Shown in pieces: positions 8,880-17,832 of a DNA stretch of 64,000 nt. Under the pieces are notes generated by a model. It did not search any database and was not told the DNA's origin. It saw nothing but the letters and a program-made list of their open reading frames with translations. The stretch is taken from positions 5,125 to 69,124 of the forward strand of contig NZ_JWHL01000009.1 of NCBI RefSeq assembly GCF_018132105.1, read 5' to 3'. The number at the start of each line of letters is the position of its first letter. The first letter of the stretch is position 1. The translations under genes were made by a program, and so were the position numbers. This stretch comes from Methanocalculus chunghsingensis. GTDB taxonomy: Archaea > Halobacteriota > Methanomicrobia > Methanomicrobiales > Methanocorpusculaceae.

Positions 8880-9811
8880 ATCTCCAGGATCCCCGCCCGG
8901 ACCGCCTCGCGGACGCTCTCGGCAGATCCGATCGCAGGGCTCCACCCGATGCTCTTCATCTTCTCGATGGAGAGGAGCATCTTTGGGACATCCCCGGTCC
9001 ATCCCCGGTCGCCACCGGTGAATGAGAAGGTAACATCGGAGAGCCCCATCTCGTCAACCACGACCTCTGCTATGCTGACAACATCGATCCAGTCGGTCGA
9101 ACCGATGTTATAGAAGTTGTACTGATCCGGGCCATGCTCGGTTGCATAGACCATCGCCTCAACGCAGGCACCAACCGTAAGATATGATTTGGTCTGGGTA
9201 CCATCGCCAAGAATCTCAAGGTGCATGGGATCCCGCCGGAGCTTCCTGATGAAGTCGAAGATCACGCCATGGTTACTCCGGGGGCCGATGATATTGGCGA
9301 ACCGGAAGATCGATCCCCGCATCCCATAGGTATGACAATATGACGCGATCATCGCTTCTGATGCAAGTTTGCTCGCCCCATAGACCGATATCGGGATCAT
9401 GGGCGCATACTCCTCAGGTGTCGGGATGACCGAGGCCTCCCCATAGACCGTCGAGGTCGAAGTAAACGATATCTCGGGGACGCCATGTTCCCGCATCGCC
9501 TCAAGCACCTTCATCGTCGCAGTCACATTATTCTCATAGACTGACCAGGGAGTCTCTGCGCTCCCCCTGACATCAGGATCGGCGGCGAGGTGGAAGAGAC
9601 GATCGGCACCTGCGCATGCCCCCTGCCACCCATCGGAGAGGAGGTCGGCTTCTATCAGCTCCACTTCCCCACTTCCAAGATGAGCGCGGAGATGATCACG
9701 GCTCCCTGAAGAGAGAGAGTCGATGACACAGACCCGATCTCCCCGTCCGATGAGAAGATCAACGAGATGAGATCCAATGAATCCGGCACCACCGGTTACG
9801 ATACTGAACAT
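8876..9811 (-). CDS. NAD-dependent epimerase/dehydratase (sugar nucleotide)
   Basis: 311 residues, extended SDR fold. GGAGFIGSH lies at 7-15, the catalytic Ser in SFTSTSTVYG (116-125) and the YxxxK pair at Tyr144/Lys148 (YGASK). A GPRSNHGVIFDFI segment near 190 is typical of archaeal UDP-glucose 4-epimerase-like enzymes. It likely supplies a nucleotide sugar for surface glycans, consistent with the adjacent lipid-carrier translocase, but substrate is unproven. Its upstream end faces the marker 12 gene across 39 bp that must hold promoters for both directions. Confidence 0.85.
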   Translation of the reverse strand: MFSIVTGGAGFIGSHLVDLLIGRGDRVCVIDSLSSGSRDHLRAHLGSGEVELIEADLLSDGWQGACAGADRLFHLAADPDVRGSAETPWSVYENNVTATMKVLEAMREHGVPEISFTSTSTVYGEASVIPTPEEYAPMIPISVYGASKLASEAMIASYCHTYGMRGSIFRFANIIGPRSNHGVIFDFIRKLRRDPMHLEILGDGTQTKSYLTVGACVEAMVYATEHGPDQYNFYNIGSTDWIDVVSIAEVVVDEMGLSDVTFSFTGGDRGWTGDVPKMLLSIEKMKSIGWSPAIGSAESVREAVRAGILEI

Positions 9812-9850
9812 TATAGACTAATAGGGGAGATAGACCATAGAAGTACCGTT

Positions 9851-10723
9851 ATGTTCATCGGCATCGATCATGGGACGACAGCGATTCGCTTCGCCTCATC
9901 AACCGACGGCTTCAAGATGAGCCGAAGCGATGCGCGGGATTTTGTGATCGATGATCTCACCCGCCTCTGCCCGGTTGAAGAGATTGAAGGCATCGCTCTC
10001 TGTTACTCAATGGGCGATAACTTCACTGCCATCACCGATATACGAAGGCTGAAGAACCGGGGGGTTATCACACGCGAAGGTGCAGGAGAGCATGTCGGCG
10101 GAGGCACCCGGGTCTTTGATATGATCGCCGCCTCAGGCATCCCCGCCATCGCCATCCCCGGCATTCATCGGGGATCCGATACCGATCCAAGATTCAAGAT
10201 CTATTCACACCAGACAAGCCCTGAGAAGATCGGGATAGCTTATGCAGTCTCAAGGGATCTCGGAAATACCTTCATTGTCTCTGATACAAGCTCGAACACC
10301 GTCACCCTCCTCATCAGAGAGTCCCGGATCATTGGAGGATTCGATGCCTGCATCTTTGCCCCCGGTACACGGCACGGCGCACTTGATGTCGACGCAATCA
10401 GAAGAATAGATGATGGTGCAGAGACTGCAAACGAGGCGTTCATGCATGCGGGAGTGACCGATAATCTCCCGGAAGAGCTCCATCTCCCGACGATTGCGCT
10501 CTTCGCTGCGATGGAATGCGCATCCCTCCTTCTCCTTGCCCCGGAGGCGAAGGTGGCGCTCGCCGGATCGTGTGCGCCTGCCATTGCCAAAGAAGTGAGA
10601 CAGCTCCTCGACCGGGACATTGCAACCTATGATGAATGGTCCGCCTCACGTGGTCTTTCAATGATCGCAGAAGATATCGCCGCCGGTCGAAGGGAAATAC
10701 TAGGGATTCCTGTGGACGTGTAA
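9851..10723 (+). CDS. methanogenesis marker protein 12
   Basis: 290 residues matching methanogenesis marker 12 (TIGR03281), found almost only in methanogens and of unknown function. The N-terminal MFIGIDHGTTAIRFA is an ASKHA (actin/Hsp70/sugar kinase) phosphate-1 motif. GNTFIVSDTSSNTVTLLI resembles phosphate-2, and VALAGSCAPAIAKEV is the adenosine-like motif, so nucleotide binding is likely. The open frame extends upstream to 9767, but that extension overlaps the divergent epimerase and lacks similarity, so the ATG at 9851 was chosen. Confidence 0.88.
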   Translation: MFIGIDHGTTAIRFASSTDGFKMSRSDARDFVIDDLTRLCPVEEIEGIALCYSMGDNFTAITDIRRLKNRGVITREGAGEHVGGGTRVFDMIAASGIPAIAIPGIHRGSDTDPRFKIYSHQTSPEKIGIAYAVSRDLGNTFIVSDTSSNTVTLLIRESRIIGGFDACIFAPGTRHGALDVDAIRRIDDGAETANEAFMHAGVTDNLPEELHLPTIALFAAMECASLLLLAPEAKVALAGSCAPAIAKEVRQLLDRDIATYDEWSASRGLSMIAEDIAAGRREILGIPVDV

Positions 10724-10724
10724 A

Positions 10725-10732
10725 TTTATATG
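10725..10732 (+). promoter_or_regulatory. TATA box of the por operon
   Basis: TTTATATG immediately after the stop of marker 12. A start about 25 bases downstream, near 10753, leaves only about 11 bases before the TTG start of porC, so the mRNA would have a very short leader with no room for a good ribosome binding site. Confidence 0.6.
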
Positions 10733-10763
10733 ATTAATCGTGTAAGATTATACGGGGTTATTC

Positions 10764-11309
10764 TTGAGAGAGTTACGCATCCACGGAAGAGGGGGGCAGG
10801 GCTCTGTCACCGCGGCTGAACTGATTGCAGTTGCAGCATTTGCAGGTGGCGTGTATGCCCAGGCCTTCCCCGCTTTTGGTGTCGAACGGCGTGGTGCCCC
10901 GGTACAGGCGTTCGTCAGGCTTAGTGACGAGACGATCCGCCTCCGGAGCCAGGTTTATGAGCCGGACTACATCATCGTCCAGGACAGCACACTGATTCGG
11001 GACGTAAACGTCTTCGCCGGAATGAAGCCGGGAGGGATTGCAATCGTCAATACCGAGAAGTCAGGTGGCTACGAGGCACCCGAAGGTGTCCGGATCATCA
11101 CTATCGATGCCACAAAGATTGCGCTTGAAGAGATCGGCCTTCCGATCACAAACACCGCCCTGATGGGGGCTTTTGCCGCAGCAACCGGCGAAATAGATTT
11201 CTCTGCACTTGAAGACGCAATCCGCGGCAGATTCGAAGGTAAACTTGCGGATACGAACATACGATCCGCCCAGAGAGCCTTTGAGATGGTGAAGGGAGGA
11301 AATGCATAA
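10764..11309 (+). CDS. porC: pyruvate:ferredoxin oxidoreductase, gamma subunit
   Basis: 181 residues. First gene of porCDAB, whose product converts pyruvate, CoA and oxidised ferredoxin to acetyl-CoA and CO2, or runs in reverse for CO2 fixation in methanogens. The opening LRIHGRGGQGSVTAAELIA is the gamma-subunit signature, as is FPAFGVERRGAPVQAFVR near residue 37. The start is TTG. The stop overlaps the first base of porD. The four-gene order and the small separate delta subunit fit Por better than Kor or Vor, whose gene orders differ. Confidence 0.93.
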   Translation: MRELRIHGRGGQGSVTAAELIAVAAFAGGVYAQAFPAFGVERRGAPVQAFVRLSDETIRLRSQVYEPDYIIVQDSTLIRDVNVFAGMKPGGIAIVNTEKSGGYEAPEGVRIITIDATKIALEEIGLPITNTALMGAFAAATGEIDFSALEDAIRGRFEGKLADTNIRSAQRAFEMVKGGNA

Positions 11310-11569
11310 TGCCGCTGAATATCGGATGTACTGCCCGCCCCGGCCGGGGCAGGGATAATAAAACAGGTTCATGGCGGGTATTCTACCCAATCTTTACCGA
11401 AGAGACCTGTACCGGCTGTGAGATCTGTGTCCTGCTCTGTCCGGAGGGATGCATCGAGAAAAAGGGCGAGAAGAAGTATGTTCCGGATCTCGATTATTGC
11501 AAAGGCTGCGGACTCTGTGCAGAAGAGTGTCCCGGAGACGCGATCACCATGGAGAAGGAGGAGAAGTAG
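11309..11569 (+). CDS. porD: pyruvate:ferredoxin oxidoreductase, delta subunit
   Basis: 86-residue polyferredoxin-type subunit with two [4Fe-4S] sites: CTGCEICVLLCPEGC (about residues 31-45) and CKGCGLCAEECP (about 63-74). It passes electrons from the catalytic subunits to ferredoxin. It overlaps porC by one base and abuts porA, which starts at the base after its stop, so expression is probably coupled. Confidence 0.95.
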   Translation: MPLNIGCTARPGRGRDNKTGSWRVFYPIFTEETCTGCEICVLLCPEGCIEKKGEKKYVPDLDYCKGCGLCAEECPGDAITMEKEEK

Positions 11570-12724
11570 ATGAAAGAGATACTTGAAGGATCACACGCGG
11601 TCGCCGAGGCTGTCCGGCTCTGCCGGCCACAGGTCGTATCCGCATACCCGATCACTCCCCAGACCCATATCGTCGAGGCGCTCGCTTCGATGGTCGCAGA
11701 CTGCAAGCTTGATGCCGAGTATATCTGTGTCGAGAGCGAGTTTTCCGCACTCTCCGCATGTATCGGCGCTTCGACCGCCGGATCACGGACGTACTCAGCA
11801 ACCACATCACAGGGCCTTGCCCTGATGTATGAGGTCTGCTTTAATGCAGCAGGGATGCGCCTCCCGATCGTGATGACGATCGCAAACAGGGCAATGAGCG
11901 CACCACTCTCCATCTGGAACGATCAGCAGGACTCGATCTCGCTTCGTGACTCCGGCTGGATCCAGTTGTATGCGGAAGATAACCAGGAGGCACTTGATCT
12001 TCATCTCCTCGCTTATCGGGTCTGTGAAGATCATGACATCCTCCTGCCGGCATTCGTCTGTTTTGACGGCTTCATTTTATCACACACCTATGAGCCTGTT
12101 GATATGCCGACGCAGGAAGAGGTCGATGCATACCTGCCCGCATTCAACCCATACCAGCGGCTGGATGCAAAGGATCCCATCTCATTTGGGATGTATGCCA
12201 CCCCGGACTACTATATGGAGTTCCGCTACGAGAACCAGCGGGCAATGCTCCGGGCGAAAGAGGCTATTGTCAGGTATGGAACCCTCTTCAAAGAGCAGTT
12301 TGGCCGTGACTACAGCGGACTTATCGAAGGGTACGAACTTGAAGACGCAGAGATCGCCCTTGTCGCGATGGGTTCGATCTGTGGGACCGTGAAGGACGCA
12401 ATCGATGAGATGAGAAAAGACGGTATCAAGGTAGGTCTCCTGAAGATCCGGTGCTTCCGTCCATTCCCTGACGAGGAGATCGCCGCCGCACTTGCACATG
12501 TGAAGACAGTGGCAATCCTTGACAAGAACGTCTCACTCGGATCAAAAGGTGCAGTCGGCCTTGAGATCAAGGATGCACTCTATGGGTCATCGATTGCAGT
12601 CTATGACTATATCCTCGGTCTTGGTGGAAGAGATATCAGAAAGAAGGACATCAGAGCGATCACGAAACTCGCCGAACAGGGGAGTGGCGATATGTTCTAT
12701 GGACTGCGCGAGGAGTTGTTGTAA
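11570..12724 (+). CDS. porA: pyruvate:ferredoxin oxidoreductase, alpha subunit
   Basis: 384 residues. The N-terminal EGSHAVAEAVRLCRPQVVSAYPITPQ pattern and the VESEFSALSACIGAS segment are the thiamine-pyrimidine half of the 2-oxoacid oxidoreductase family. Domain II with GSICGTVKDAIDEMR follows near residue 268. Length equals PorA of methanogens. It starts directly after porD and ends directly before porB. Confidence 0.95.
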   Translation: MKEILEGSHAVAEAVRLCRPQVVSAYPITPQTHIVEALASMVADCKLDAEYICVESEFSALSACIGASTAGSRTYSATTSQGLALMYEVCFNAAGMRLPIVMTIANRAMSAPLSIWNDQQDSISLRDSGWIQLYAEDNQEALDLHLLAYRVCEDHDILLPAFVCFDGFILSHTYEPVDMPTQEEVDAYLPAFNPYQRLDAKDPISFGMYATPDYYMEFRYENQRAMLRAKEAIVRYGTLFKEQFGRDYSGLIEGYELEDAEIALVAMGSICGTVKDAIDEMRKDGIKVGLLKIRCFRPFPDEEIAAALAHVKTVAILDKNVSLGSKGAVGLEIKDALYGSSIAVYDYILGLGGRDIRKKDIRAITKLAEQGSGDMFYGLREELL

Positions 12725-13606
12725 ATGGTCGATAAAAGTATTGAAAACTTCGAGTGCGGTCACCGGGCGTGTGGCGGGTGCGGTGCGGCAACTGCTGTGC
12801 GGATGATCCTCAAAGGCGCCGGAGAGGATGTCATCGTCGTCTCCCCGACCGGATGTCTTGAGGTCTTCACGACACCCTACCCGGAGACTGCATGGAAGGT
12901 TCCCTGGATTCACTCACTCTTTGAAAATGCCGCAGCTGTTGCTTCAGGAATCGAGGCCTCACTCAAACGGCAGGGGCGCAGCGAGAAGGTTCTCGTCATC
13001 GGGGGTGACGGAGCTACGGTCGATATCGGGATGCTCTGCCTTTCAGGGGCCTTTGAGCGGAACCATGACATCACCTACATCTGCTATGACAATGAGGCGT
13101 ACATGAACACTGGGATCCAGCGATCCGGTGCAACCCCCTTCGACGCGAGCACCTCAACAAGCCCGGCAGGATCCTGCTCGATGGGGAATAAGCATGCAAA
13201 GAAGGATGTTCCAGCCATCCTTGCCGCCCATGGATCACCATATGTCGCAACGGCATCCCTCTCATACCCGACCGATCTCATGAAGAAGGTTGAGACAGCC
13301 GTCAACACCCCTGGAGCCACGTATATCCAGATTCATGCACCATGCTGTACAGGATGGGGCTTTGAGGGAGATCAGACGGTGGCTGTCGGAAAGCTTGCCA
13401 TCGAGACCGGACTCTGGGTAAACTATGAGATGGTCGATGGTGTCCTCAGGAAAGCGAAGAAGGTGAAGAGAAAACCGGTCGAGGAGTATCTCTCGGTGCA
13501 GAAGCGGTTCCGCCACCTCTTCAAGCCAAAGAGAAATGAAGAAGAGATCGCAAAGATTCAGGCGATCGCGGATGCAAATGCCGCAAAATTTGGGATCGAT
13601 ATTTAA
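12725..13606 (+). CDS. porB: pyruvate:ferredoxin oxidoreductase, beta subunit
   Basis: 293 residues. [12 protein letters not shown] near residue 11 provides two cluster ligands. The thiamine-diphosphate motif is [13 protein letters not shown], with the Asn/Asp end at [11 protein letters not shown] (about 97-127). [10 protein letters not shown] near 206 holds another conserved cysteine. It is the last por gene; the convergent neighbour stops only nine bases beyond. Confidence 0.95.
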   Translation: MVDKSIENFECGHRACGGCGAATAVRMILKGAGEDVIVVSPTGCLEVFTTPYPETAWKVPWIHSLFENAAAVASGIEASLKRQGRSEKVLVIGGDGATVDIGMLCLSGAFERNHDITYICYDNEAYMNTGIQRSGATPFDASTSTSPAGSCSMGNKHAKKDVPAILAAHGSPYVATASLSYPTDLMKKVETAVNTPGATYIQIHAPCCTGWGFEGDQTVAVGKLAIETGLWVNYEMVDGVLRKAKKVKRKPVEEYLSVQKRFRHLFKPKRNEEEIAKIQAIADANAAKFGIDI

Positions 13607-13615
13607 CGATCCCAA

Positions 13616-14230
13616 CTACTCTTTTGTGCTCACCCTCATTGTGTAATAACCAAAGAGGAGAATAACCATCACCATTATCCAGATCATTCCGAATGCATGG
13701 AGGATGATCTCCCGGGTCTCATCATAGTACCTGAGATCAGCATATCGCGTCTTCTCCCAGGTGATCGCAAGGCCATCTTCAACGACCCCGGTCTTTCCAC
13801 CCTGGCTCACATACCCAAGGAACGGATTTCTGACATCATATGCTGCCGGAAGATAGACCGTGACATTATGAGGATCAGAAAAGACTGCGGCAAATGAGTT
13901 GCCGGAGAGCGTTCCTTCATAGAAGAGCTGGTAATCTCCTTTCGGGAAGGTGATCCTCGATTCGCCATCTCCAGAGAACACTATCTCTCCAGATCCGTCA
14001 ATAAGCCTGATATCACGGGCCTGTATCGGGACGGCCTCCCCAAGGAGACCGGGCTCTGTGAACCGGTACTCCTCGGCATCCACCACTTCAATGACTGCCG
14101 AGTACCCGGTCCCGTTCTCATATACCGTAAAGACGGCATCCAGGGCTGAGACCGGAGCTGCCAGTATCAGAGCTGCAAGGCAGAGAGCAATGCAGGCAAT
14201 GTAGCGTCGATCTCTATGGGGGGACTGCAT
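13616..14230 (-). CDS. uncharacterised secreted/membrane protein (possibly DUF5803)
   Basis: 204 residues. A signal peptide (RRYIACIALCLAALILAAPVSA) opens the protein, an extracytoplasmic beta-rich region follows, and one C-terminal membrane helix (IWIMVMVILLFGYYTM) ends in a short basic tail. It may belong to the DUF5803 family, though I cannot confirm this. The only sensible Met start (14230) lies 64 bp inside the 3' end of thrC, an unusually long overlap for this genome, but the signal peptide needs it. Confidence 0.7.
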   Translation of the reverse strand: MQSPHRDRRYIACIALCLAALILAAPVSALDAVFTVYENGTGYSAVIEVVDAEEYRFTEPGLLGEAVPIQARDIRLIDGSGEIVFSGDGESRITFPKGDYQLFYEGTLSGNSFAAVFSDPHNVTVYLPAAYDVRNPFLGYVSQGGKTGVVEDGLAITWEKTRYADLRYYDETREIILHAFGMIWIMVMVILLFGYYTMRVSTKE

Positions 14231-15372
14231 TGAGCTATCACCGTCTGGGGATCTTTGAGGAGGTGGCCAGTTACGACACAGACGATCTCTTCATCAGAAT
14301 CGATCATTCCTATCTCCTGTAATTTCTTAATTCCTGCAACCGATGCAGCCGAAGCCGGCTCAACACCGATTCCCTCAAGCCGGGCAAGATCCCGTTGCAT
14401 CGAGAGGATCTCTTCATCGGTCACCGATTCTGCGATACCGCCGGTCTTCCTGATGGCAATGAGTGCCTTCTCACCATTCACCGGGGCACCGATCCGTATT
14501 GCGGTCGCCACCGTCTCCGGTGAGGCGTCAGGGACTACTGAAGGGAGATCACCCTGGATCGCACGGACGACGGGGGCGGATCCGGCTGCCTGAATTCCGG
14601 TCATCTTCGGGATCGTATCGATCCAGCCGAGATCGAGCCATTCTGTGAGCCCTTTATAGACTGCGGAGATATTGCCGGCATTGCCAACGGGAAGGACGAT
14701 TCGATCAGGAACATATCCAAGCTGATCAATCACCTCGTATCCGATCGTCTTCTGCCCCTCCAGCCTGTACGGGTTCACCGAGTTGAGGAGGTAGATGCCA
14801 TGTGAGATACAGAGCTCGTGTACCATCTCAAGGGCGCGGTCGAAGTTGCCGTTGATCGAGATGACCCGCGCGCCATGCATCAGTGCCTGGGCAACCTTTC
14901 CGATGGCAACCTTCCCTGCCGGAAGGAGCACAACTGAAGGGATCCCGGCCCGTGCAGCATATGCAGCAAGGCTGGCCGAGGTATTCCCGGTACTGGCACA
15001 GGCGACCATCTTCATATTCAACTGGATGGCCATCGAGACACCAAGTGTCATCCCGCGATCCTTGAACGAACCGGTTGGGTTCATTCCCTCATGCTTTGCA
15101 TAGAGGTTTTTAAGGCCAATCTCTTCACCAATCCGCTTGAGGTGGTAGAGTGGGGTGCCTCCCTCCTGCAGTGTCACCGGCGGGATATCAACCGGAAGGA
15201 GTTCACGGTACCGCCAGACAGAGAGTGGTCTTGAGAGGAGATCAGAGCGTGAAACAGAGATGGTATCAATATCATACTCGACCGTTAGGAGGTGGCCACA
15301 TGCAGAACAGGTGTATATGACCGCATCCGGTGGATATTGGGTGTTACAATGGATGCAGACGAGACGATGCAT
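14167..15372 (-). CDS. thrC: threonine synthase
   Basis: 401 residues from the chosen ATG. It makes threonine from O-phosphohomoserine with PLP. An N-terminal zinc ribbon (CIHC and CSAC) is typical of archaeal ThrC. The PLP lysine lies in NPTGSFKDRGM and the PLP-phosphate loop in LPVGNAGNISAVY. The open frame runs upstream to 15546 but that part is antisense-like and overlaps the neighbour, so the ATG at 15372 (MHRLVCIHC) was used. Confidence 0.92.
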   Translation of the reverse strand: MHRLVCIHCNTQYPPDAVIYTCSACGHLLTVEYDIDTISVSRSDLLSRPLSVWRYRELLPVDIPPVTLQEGGTPLYHLKRIGEEIGLKNLYAKHEGMNPTGSFKDRGMTLGVSMAIQLNMKMVACASTGNTSASLAAYAARAGIPSVVLLPAGKVAIGKVAQALMHGARVISINGNFDRALEMVHELCISHGIYLLNSVNPYRLEGQKTIGYEVIDQLGYVPDRIVLPVGNAGNISAVYKGLTEWLDLGWIDTIPKMTGIQAAGSAPVVRAIQGDLPSVVPDASPETVATAIRIGAPVNGEKALIAIRKTGGIAESVTDEEILSMQRDLARLEGIGVEPASAASVAGIKKLQEIGMIDSDEEIVCVVTGHLLKDPQTVIAQCSPPIEIDATLPALLSALQL

Positions 15373-15412
15373 GCGTATAGATGTGATCCGATGGATAATA
15401 AGAGGAAGGGAT

Positions 15413-16102
15413 TCACCGGACATCCGCTGATATGAAGAAGATGAGCCAGAGGAGAGGGAGAAGAATGATCCCCGAGTATGGATAGATGTCATCAGCCACA
15501 ACCCCGTATACCGGCAGGAAAAGGATGAAGAGACCGGCAAGGCCAAGTGTGCAGAGATAGAGGAGAGGTCGGATATCCGTCTTCTCTCCGGTCCTGATGC
15601 TGCCGGAGAGTCGCCTGCGTGAGAGGGGGAAGAGCCATCCTATTCCGGTCAGTGTACAGGTGTCTGCGGCGAGATGAATGAGCGCACCACAAAAAAATGC
15701 CACAATAAAGATGAGGATCTGTTCGGTCAGGTAGATCTCACAATAGCCTGCACATGCGAGGAGGAAGAGGGCGATGATGACCGACATGATCGTTATGCCC
15801 GGGAGCGAATGCAGGAGACCCCGATGTCGTGGTGTACACCGCTTCCCATAGATGGCCATGAAGACGAGAGATGCGGGATAGTAGATCAGATATCTGATGG
15901 CATACATGAATATGGAGGTCAGAGGAGAGAAGCCGCCCTGATTATTCACGGGTGAACGTCTGATATCGGCATCCGGCGCCATTGATCCGATGAAAAGGCC
16001 CGAAAACAGAAGGATGTAGGTTCCAGGAGATGGTGGCAGAAGGGGGATGAAGAGCAGCCCACCAGAGAGAAGTGACAGGCCAAGATGCTCAGATCCTTTC
16101 AT
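15413..16102 (-). CDS. metal-dependent hydrolase of the YdjM/DUF457 family
   Basis: 229 residues with about five membrane helices. The family metal ligands are visible: GSMAPDADI near residue 40, HRGLLHSLP near 93, and HLAADTCTLTGIGWLFP near 145. Bacterial YdjM is an inner-membrane protein of the LexA regulon, and the archaeal role is unknown. The gene overlaps the nitrilase gene upstream by four bases (ATGA), so the two are probably translated together. Confidence 0.8.
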   Translation of the reverse strand: MKGSEHLGLSLLSGGLLFIPLLPPSPGTYILLFSGLFIGSMAPDADIRRSPVNNQGGFSPLTSIFMYAIRYLIYYPASLVFMAIYGKRCTPRHRGLLHSLPGITIMSVIIALFLLACAGYCEIYLTEQILIFIVAFFCGALIHLAADTCTLTGIGWLFPLSRRRLSGSIRTGEKTDIRPLLYLCTLGLAGLFILFLPVYGVVADDIYPYSGIILLPLLWLIFFISADVR

Positions 16103-16896
16103 TCTCTATTATAGGAGGTTAGATCCATGTAAATGTCACGCCGGAGGTCTCTTTGCATCGGAAACGCCTCCCTCACCTGCTGAATCTGATCTGAGGAGAT
16201 CGGTGCCGATATCAGAGCCTCACCATCACCCGCCCGGGAGATCACCTCCCCCGAAGGATCAACGATACATGAGCCGCCACAGTACGTATCGACAGGTGTT
16301 CTGCCTGTTGTACAGACAGCGGCAAGATAGAACTGGTTCTCAACCGCCCGCGCTCTGGCAAAGAGATGGAAGTGATCCAGTCGACTGCAGGGCCATGCAG
16401 CAGGAACGATCATACATTCCGCCCCACGATCGGCATATCGCCTGAAGAGTTCGGGGAACCGGAGATCATAACAGATGGCACATCCAACCCGTATACCCGC
16501 AATATCACAGATAACAAACGCATCCCCGGCTGTATACTGCTCACCCTCCCCCCCGGGGGTGAAGAGATGAATCTTTGCATACCGACCCTTCAGCGTGCCG
16601 TCGGGATCGATGAGGAGTGTTGTATTCCTGACACCCCCATCAGATATCTCGCGATGAGATCCCGCAATCCAGACACCATACTCCTCTGCGATCCGGCTCC
16701 ATCCTGAGATGATCGGACCCTCATCACCCTCGGCATGACGTGTCGATCCCGGATCCCAACCGGTGGCAAACTGTTCGGGAAAGACGATGAGATCTGCGCC
16801 CCGGCATACAGCCTCGGATACCGCATCATCTGCCTTCTGAAGACTGGCATCCGGATCATCGATCACTGATGCAAGCTGGGCTAAGCAGATCTCCAT
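16099..16896 (-). CDS. carbon-nitrogen hydrolase (nitrilase superfamily, omega-amidase-like)
   Basis: 265 residues with the complete catalytic triad: Glu41 (VFPEQFATG), Lys108 (GRYAKIHLF) and Cys142 (GCAICYDLRFPELFR). Length and motifs fit the single-domain Nit/omega-amidase branch, which hydrolyses amides of small carboxylates such as 2-oxoglutaramate; the true substrate is not readable. It directly follows a 69-residue membrane protein gene and overlaps the YdjM-like gene. Confidence 0.85.
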   Translation of the reverse strand: MEICLAQLASVIDDPDASLQKADDAVSEAVCRGADLIVFPEQFATGWDPGSTRHAEGDEGPIISGWSRIAEEYGVWIAGSHREISDGGVRNTTLLIDPDGTLKGRYAKIHLFTPGGEGEQYTAGDAFVICDIAGIRVGCAICYDLRFPELFRRYADRGAECMIVPAAWPCSRLDHFHLFARARAVENQFYLAAVCTTGRTPVDTYCGGSCIVDPSGEVISRAGDGEALISAPISSDQIQQVREAFPMQRDLRRDIYMDLTSYNRE

Positions 16897-17106
16897 CTAC
16901 TCACCCTGCCGCTCCTTTCCTGAAAAATATCCGGTGAGGATGACAACAACAGCTACCATGGCAATAAGCATCGCAATGGCGATGAGAACCATCGGGGTAT
17001 AGCTGACCTCATACCCAAGCGTCATCAACCCGACAAGTCCTGCTCCGATGATCATACACCCCCCGAGGAAGAGGAAAAAGAGATCAAATCCATTCACTTG
17101 CACCAT
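16897..17106 (-). CDS. small membrane protein, unknown function
   Basis: 69 residues with two predicted membrane helices (about 8-29 and 37-60) and a short charged C-terminus. No family recognised. It starts at the stop of the marC gene and ends one base before the start of the nitrilase gene, so it is part of a four-gene run and likely translated. Confidence 0.65.
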   Translation of the reverse strand: MVQVNGFDLFFLFLGGCMIIGAGLVGLMTLGYEVSYTPMVLIAIAMLIAMVAVVVILTGYFSGKERQGE

Positions 17107-17756
17107 TACAGACCTCCAATAAGAATCGGAAACGCCGTCCTGAGCCCGGTAATGACGAACTGGACCGCAATGGCGATCAACAGTATCCCCATCAGCCGCC
17201 CGATCACACGGTACTCCCTCGGGCCAATATATTTCGTTATTATATCAGCGTTCTTCATCATATAATAGTTAATCCCGATGACGAAGGGGCAGAGGAAGAA
17301 GACCAGTGCATATGCATAGATACCAAAATCCGTTGCCTCATTCATCAGGACAATGACTGTTGTGATCGTTCCAGGACCCGATATCATCGGAACCGCAAGC
17401 GGGACGATCGAGACGTCATCAGTATCGATCCCCTCATACTTCTCGGTTGCGGTCATCTTCGTCCGCGAGGTCTTTGCATAGACCATCTCCATCCCGATGC
17501 CGAAGAGGAGGATACCACCGGCAACACGGAACGCCTCAAGGGATATACCAAAGAGCTGCAGAATCAACCCTCCTGCAATCGCAAACGTCAGCATAACGAA
17601 AAGAGCAACACGGTTGGCATCATATGCAACCTTGAGCCGATCTGCCTTCTCCATCGTATCCGTCAGGCTGACGTAGATGAGCGCTACTGCCAGCGGATTG
17701 ACAATGATCAGGAGTGACGAGAGGGAGAGAAGCCCAAAGGTCAGGAGATCGGCCAT
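17106..17756 (-). CDS. MarC-family membrane protein
   Basis: 216 residues with six hydrophobic segments. Family features include the N-terminal half with IVNPLAVALIYVSLT (the conserved NPxxxxxxF/Y-type motif) and the central PLAVPMISGPGTITTVIVL typical of MarC/YhgN proteins. Their function is unclear; the old link to antibiotic resistance has been withdrawn. First gene of the run ending with the YdjM-like gene. Confidence 0.85.
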   Translation of the reverse strand: MADLLTFGLLSLSSLLIIVNPLAVALIYVSLTDTMEKADRLKVAYDANRVALFVMLTFAIAGGLILQLFGISLEAFRVAGGILLFGIGMEMVYAKTSRTKMTATEKYEGIDTDDVSIVPLAVPMISGPGTITTVIVLMNEATDFGIYAYALVFFLCPFVIGINYYMMKNADIITKYIGPREYRVIGRLMGILLIAIAVQFVITGLRTAFPILIGGL

Positions 17757-17803
17757 TGATCTACGATTGAACCTCTTTGTTTAAGGCATTTCTGGAAGCT
17801 GAT

Positions 17804-17809
17804 AAAAAA
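17804..17809 (-). terminator. T-run ending the rpl7ae-ndk operon
   Basis: Six T on the minus strand, 24 bases after the ndk stop codon, consistent with oligo-T termination. Confidence 0.5.
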
Positions 17810-17832
17810 GAAGAGTGTGGAGGTGATAGATC

